Assembly: GCA_041477815.1 (NCBI GenBank) | Contig: JBGOUV010000345.1 | Location: forward strand, 1 to 7,618 | Direction: 5' to 3' | Source of the DNA: JBGOUV01 sp041477815 | GTDB taxonomy: Bacteria > Acidobacteriota > Terriglobia > Bryobacterales > JACQDG01 | DNA: 7,618 nucleotides | Shown here: one piece after another, positions 5,630 to 7,618 of the stretch | Layout: each line of letters begins with the position of its first letter | Numbering within the stretch: the stretch's first letter is position 1 | Translations under genes and position numbers: made by a program | The notes under the pieces: generated by a model | Database searches by the model: none | Seen by the model: the letters and a program-made list of their open reading frames with translations, nothing else | What the model was told of the DNA's origin: nothing

Positions 5630-7069
5630 TCACCGCCCTAGCTCCGCCGCCCAGTTCACCACCACCGTAAACGGCCGCGCCGCCGTCGCCTCCACCGTCA
5701 CGACGAGCAGGAACCGCCGGCCGTCGGGGCTGACCACGTAACGGTTTCGTCCGATGGCGCCGAGGCGCGGGGTCTCGAACAGAACCTTAGGGACACCGGC
5801 CTCGAAGCCGGCCGTCTCCGTCTTGGTCTCCACCGCCAGCAGCTTTCCTTCCGCCATGAAGAACAACTCCTTGCCATCCCGCCGCCATTGCGGCTCGGAG
5901 CCGCCGCCCGTCGAAATCTGCCATTTGCCGGAGCCGGGTGGGAAGGTCTGCACGAACACCTCCTCCCGGCCGGATTCGTTCGAGCGGTAGGCGATCCAGC
6001 GACCGTTGGGGGAAAACTGTCCCTGGGATTCCGTGAACGGCCCGTGCAGCACCGGGGTGGCCTTCCTCTCCGGCTCGAGCCGCAGCACCCACACGTCCCG
6101 GAAGAGGCGGTTGAAGAGGATGAGTTTTCCATCCCGGGACCAGTCTTCGGAGCTCTTGTCGTCGTTGGATTCCAGCACCACTTCCTCCTCCCCGGCGCCG
6201 TCCGAGGCTTTCCAATACAGGTCGCGGGGCCCTTTTCGGCTCGAGGTGAACGCGATGCGGCGGCCATCGGGGGACCACAGTGGGTTCAGGTGGTCGGCCG
6301 GATCGAACGTCAGGCGAGTGCTCGATCCACGGGCGAGGTCGAACACCCAGATGTCCCGCGTCTTGGCCTCGATATCCATACGTCCCACGGCCAGCTTGCT
6401 CCCCTCCGGGGAGAGACTGGGGTTAGTGTAAACGGCCGCTTCGCCGACGGTTCCCAGGCGCTTGCCCTCCCGGTCAAACCAGATCAGATGGGAAGCGGCG
6501 CCGGCATCGCCATCCAGGTAAGCGAGGGTTCCGTTTTTCGAAACCGAGAAGGCCGCTCCGGAGGAGAACGTTTGTATGGCCACCTGCTCCACGGCGCGCA
6601 CCGGCTCGCCGGCCGGTTGGAGCTTGCGAAGGTCGAACGGCTGCGCCAGGAGGGTCGAGCCGCGCGGAAACAGCAGGTGGCGAGGCGCCGCGTAGGCGCC
6701 GCCGGCATCGGCCGCCACCAGGAGCCGCTTGTCTTTCGAGTCGAGCGTTCCCAGATAGATCCCGCGAACCTCGGGCATGCCGCCGACAAAGAAGAGGAAG
6801 TGCCGCACCCTCCCGGTATCCAGGTACGTCCGGATCAAGCGGGTCATCTGCGAGCTGCTCCGTCCCGTCACCTTCTCCACGTACGCCCGGATCATCCCCC
6901 GCTCCCGTTTGCCCAGGCTCCCGAACTCCTGGGAAACCAGAACTCGCTCTGTCCAGGCGTAGATCTCCGCCCGTCCACAACCCGCAAACTCGATCTCTCG
7001 GCTCGACTCCAGGAACTCCCGGATCTGCTCTTGGCTGAGATTCTCCGCATTCTGCATGTGCACTTGCAT
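5630..7069 (-). CDS. Chimeric ORF: transposase N-terminus fused to TolB/PD40-type beta-propeller
   Basis: A 479-codon open frame on the minus strand with two unrelated parts. Residues about 11-89 (LSQEQIREFL, GRAEIYAWTERVL, KRERGMIRAYVEKVTG, SSQMTRLIRTYLDTG) read like the N-terminal helix-turn-helix region of integrase-type DDE transposases; the catalytic domain is missing. From residue 90 (HFLFFVGG, EVRGIYLGTLDS, RHLLFPRGSTLLAQPFD) to the end it matches the C-terminal propeller of Acidobacteriota kinase-propeller proteins. That part has repeats such as NPSLSPEGSKLAVGR (216-230), NPLWSPDGRRIAF (262-274), SQGQFSPNGRWIAY (348-361) and the ending VVVNWAAELGR. The kinase domain, membrane segment and first blades normally upstream are absent. 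An in-frame TAG lies five codons above the ATG at 7069; a second ATG at 7057 is also possible and no good Shine-Dalgarno is seen. It is probably a decaying or newly formed fusion; expression is unknown. Confidence 0.75.
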   Translation of the reverse strand: MQVHMQNAENLSQEQIREFLESSREIEFAGCGRAEIYAWTERVLVSQEFGSLGKRERGMIRAYVEKVTGRSSSQMTRLIRTYLDTGRVRHFLFFVGGMPEVRGIYLGTLDSKDKRLLVAADAGGAYAAPRHLLFPRGSTLLAQPFDLRKLQPAGEPVRAVEQVAIQTFSSGAAFSVSKNGTLAYLDGDAGAASHLIWFDREGKRLGTVGEAAVYTNPSLSPEGSKLAVGRMDIEAKTRDIWVFDLARGSSTRLTFDPADHLNPLWSPDGRRIAFTSSRKGPRDLYWKASDGAGEEEVVLESNDDKSSEDWSRDGKLILFNRLFRDVWVLRLEPERKATPVLHGPFTESQGQFSPNGRWIAYRSNESGREEVFVQTFPPGSGKWQISTGGGSEPQWRRDGKELFFMAEGKLLAVETKTETAGFEAGVPKVLFETPRLGAIGRNRYVVSPDGRRFLLVVTVEATAARPFTVVVNWAAELGR

Positions 7070-7102
7070 CCGTCCGCAGCATGCCTACCTCACCCTCTCT
7101 AT

Positions 7103-7125
7103 TTTCATGCTCATCTTGCATTGGA
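7103..7125 (-). repeat. 23-bp direct repeat, inner copy (probable transposase-binding site)
   Basis: This copy is identical over 23 bp to the one at 7137-7159, with 11 bp between them (34-bp period). The shared minus-strand sequence starts TCCAATGCAAGATGAGC and ends CATGAAA. It lies 34 bp upstream of the transposase-like start codon. Tandem identical sites near an IS end are typical transposase-binding sites. Confidence 0.7.
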
Positions 7126-7136
7126 AACCAGTCCCG

Positions 7137-7159
7137 TTTCATGCTCATCTTGCATTGGA
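7137..7159 (-). repeat. 23-bp direct repeat, outer copy at the IS end
   Basis: This is the second identical 23-bp copy. On the minus strand it is preceded by TG, giving a TGTCCAATG start at 7161, which fits the outer tip of an IS. Any target-site duplication cannot be checked because the opposite end is lost. Confidence 0.65.
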
Positions 7160-7169
7160 CAACTCTGTG

Positions 7170-7190
7170 GCGCACGCTCTGAGCGTGGGC
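7170..7190. promoter_or_regulatory. Short palindrome upstream of the kinase gene
   Basis: CACGCTC (7173-7179) and GAGCGTG (7181-7187) are perfect inverted copies around a central T. After one mismatched pair, GC (7170-7171) matches GC (7189-7190). It lies about 33 nt before the kinase start and 9 bp outside the IS end. An operator is possible; a chance palindrome in GC-rich DNA is also possible. No convincing -35/-10 pair is visible in 7162-7222. Confidence 0.3.
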
Positions 7191-7222
7191 AGGGGTCGAG
7201 ACGAGGCGCCACGAGGGGCGGC

Positions 7223-7618
7223 ATGATCGGGTCGACCCTTGGCCATTACCGGATGGAATCGAAGCTCGGCGAAGGCGGCATGGGCGTGGTGTACAAAGCC
7301 CGCGACACCCACCTGGAGCGGCCGGTCGCGATCAAGGTGCTGGCCGCCGAGGCGGTGACCAACCCGGAGCGCAAGAGGCGCTTCGTGCTCGAGGCCAGAG
7401 CCCCTTCCGCCTTGAACCACCCCAACATTGTCACTGTGTATGACGTCGACACGGTGGGCGGCATCGACTTCATTGCCATGGAGTACGTGGCGGGCGCCAC
7501 GCTGGGGGAGTTGCTGGGCCGCCGGCGCTTCGCCCTCCCCGAGGTATTGAAGTACGCGGTGCAGATCGCCGATGGCCTGGCCGCCGCCCACGCCGCCGGC
7601 ATCGTCCACCGCGACCTC
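7223..7618 (+). CDS. PknB-like serine/threonine protein kinase, N-terminal part (runs off the window)
   Basis: The first 132 codons of a Hanks-type kinase are open to the window edge. LGEGGMGVVYKARD (15-28) is the Gly-rich ATP loop, and VAIKVL (35-40) holds the catalytic Lys38. Glu57 in FVLEARAPSALNHPNIV is the alpha-C glutamate. MEYVAGATLGELL (86-98) is the hinge region. IVHRDL (127-132) begins the catalytic loop with Asp131 as proton acceptor. All expected residues up to this point are present, so this part looks active. GAGG at 7213-7216, within GAGGGGC, serves as Shine-Dalgarno. Acidobacteriota kinases of this type often continue with a membrane segment and a TolB/PD40 propeller, the same kind of domain found in the divergent ORF at 5630-7069. 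Whether this one does cannot be seen. Confidence 0.93.
   Translation, partial: MIGSTLGHYRMESKLGEGGMGVVYKARDTHLERPVAIKVLAAEAVTNPERKRRFVLEARAPSALNHPNIVTVYDVDTVGGIDFIAMEYVAGATLGELLGRRRFALPEVLKYAVQIADGLAAAHAAGIVHRDL

Larger units (their letters stand above)
6803..7161 (-). mobile_element. Insertion sequence remnant: one end plus 5' part of the transposase gene
   Basis: Read on the minus strand, the remnant begins with a TGT end at 7161, followed by two long direct repeats and then the transposase start. The transposase reading frame keeps about 89 codons and is joined near 6802 to beta-propeller sequence. The DDE catalytic part, the transposase stop and the other IS end are all missing, so it cannot move by itself. 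Family assignment is uncertain: the protein style is integrase-like (IS481/IS3-related), while repeated end sites resemble IS21-like ends. The limits are estimates from where protein similarity changes. Confidence 0.6.

Noticed and set aside
6474..7175. A second minus-strand frame from 7175 overlapping the chimeric gene and the IS end.
   Set aside because: It reads the same DNA in a shifted frame, starts inside the direct-repeat area and shows no transposase or propeller motifs.
1..7618. CRISPR arrays, tRNA or rRNA genes, toxin-antitoxin or known phage-defence systems.
   Set aside because: No regularly spaced repeat series, no tRNA-like cloverleaf or rRNA-like sequence and no matching protein motifs were seen; the two 23-bp repeats are an IS-end feature, not an array.

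Overview
This window is GC-rich, gene-dense chromosomal DNA from a Gram-negative bacterium, most likely an Acidobacteriota member of the Solibacter/Bryobacter type. LpxD implies a lipid A outer membrane. PknB-like Ser/Thr kinases and C-terminal TolB/PD40-type beta-propellers of the style seen here are expanded in that group. The placement is inference from gene content and protein style, not a phylogenetic result.

Left end (1-739), minus strand: the 5' part of infC (IF-3), preceded by a 68-residue cold-shock protein gene with a long leader. infC has no ATG, GTG or TTG between the upstream in-frame stop and the IF-3 homology. It does have a strong Shine-Dalgarno five bases before an in-frame ATC, so it probably uses the rare non-canonical start class known for infC. 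The csp leader, about 160 nt from a candidate promoter, contains a hairpin plus seven-U terminator that csp transcription must read through. This suggests attenuation. A separate promoter with a perfect TTGACA box drives the rightward genes.

Centre (740-5619), plus strand: a tight run of HU/IHF-like protein, M50 site-2 protease, family 2 glycosyltransferase (WaaE-like), compact family 4 glycosyltransferase, prepilin peptidase and LpxD. Gaps are 7 and 2 nt, the last two junctions are 4-nt overlaps, and the only real gap (about 184 nt) holds a 104-bp GC-rich palindromic element. The theme is envelope work: membrane proteolysis, glycan assembly, type IV pilin/pseudopilin processing and lipid A synthesis.

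Right end (5630-7618): a minus-strand 479-codon ORF runs convergently into lpxD. It looks like an in-frame chimera. The first ~89 residues resemble the N-terminal DNA-binding part of an integrase-type (DDE) transposase; the rest is the C-terminal beta-propeller of a kinase-propeller protein. An IS-like end with two 23-bp direct repeats lies just upstream. Divergent from it, a PknB-like Ser/Thr kinase starts at 7223 and runs off the window. The most notable points are the IS-propeller fusion with its head-to-head kinase, the AUC start of infC, the terminator in the csp leader, and the palindrome inside the envelope operon.
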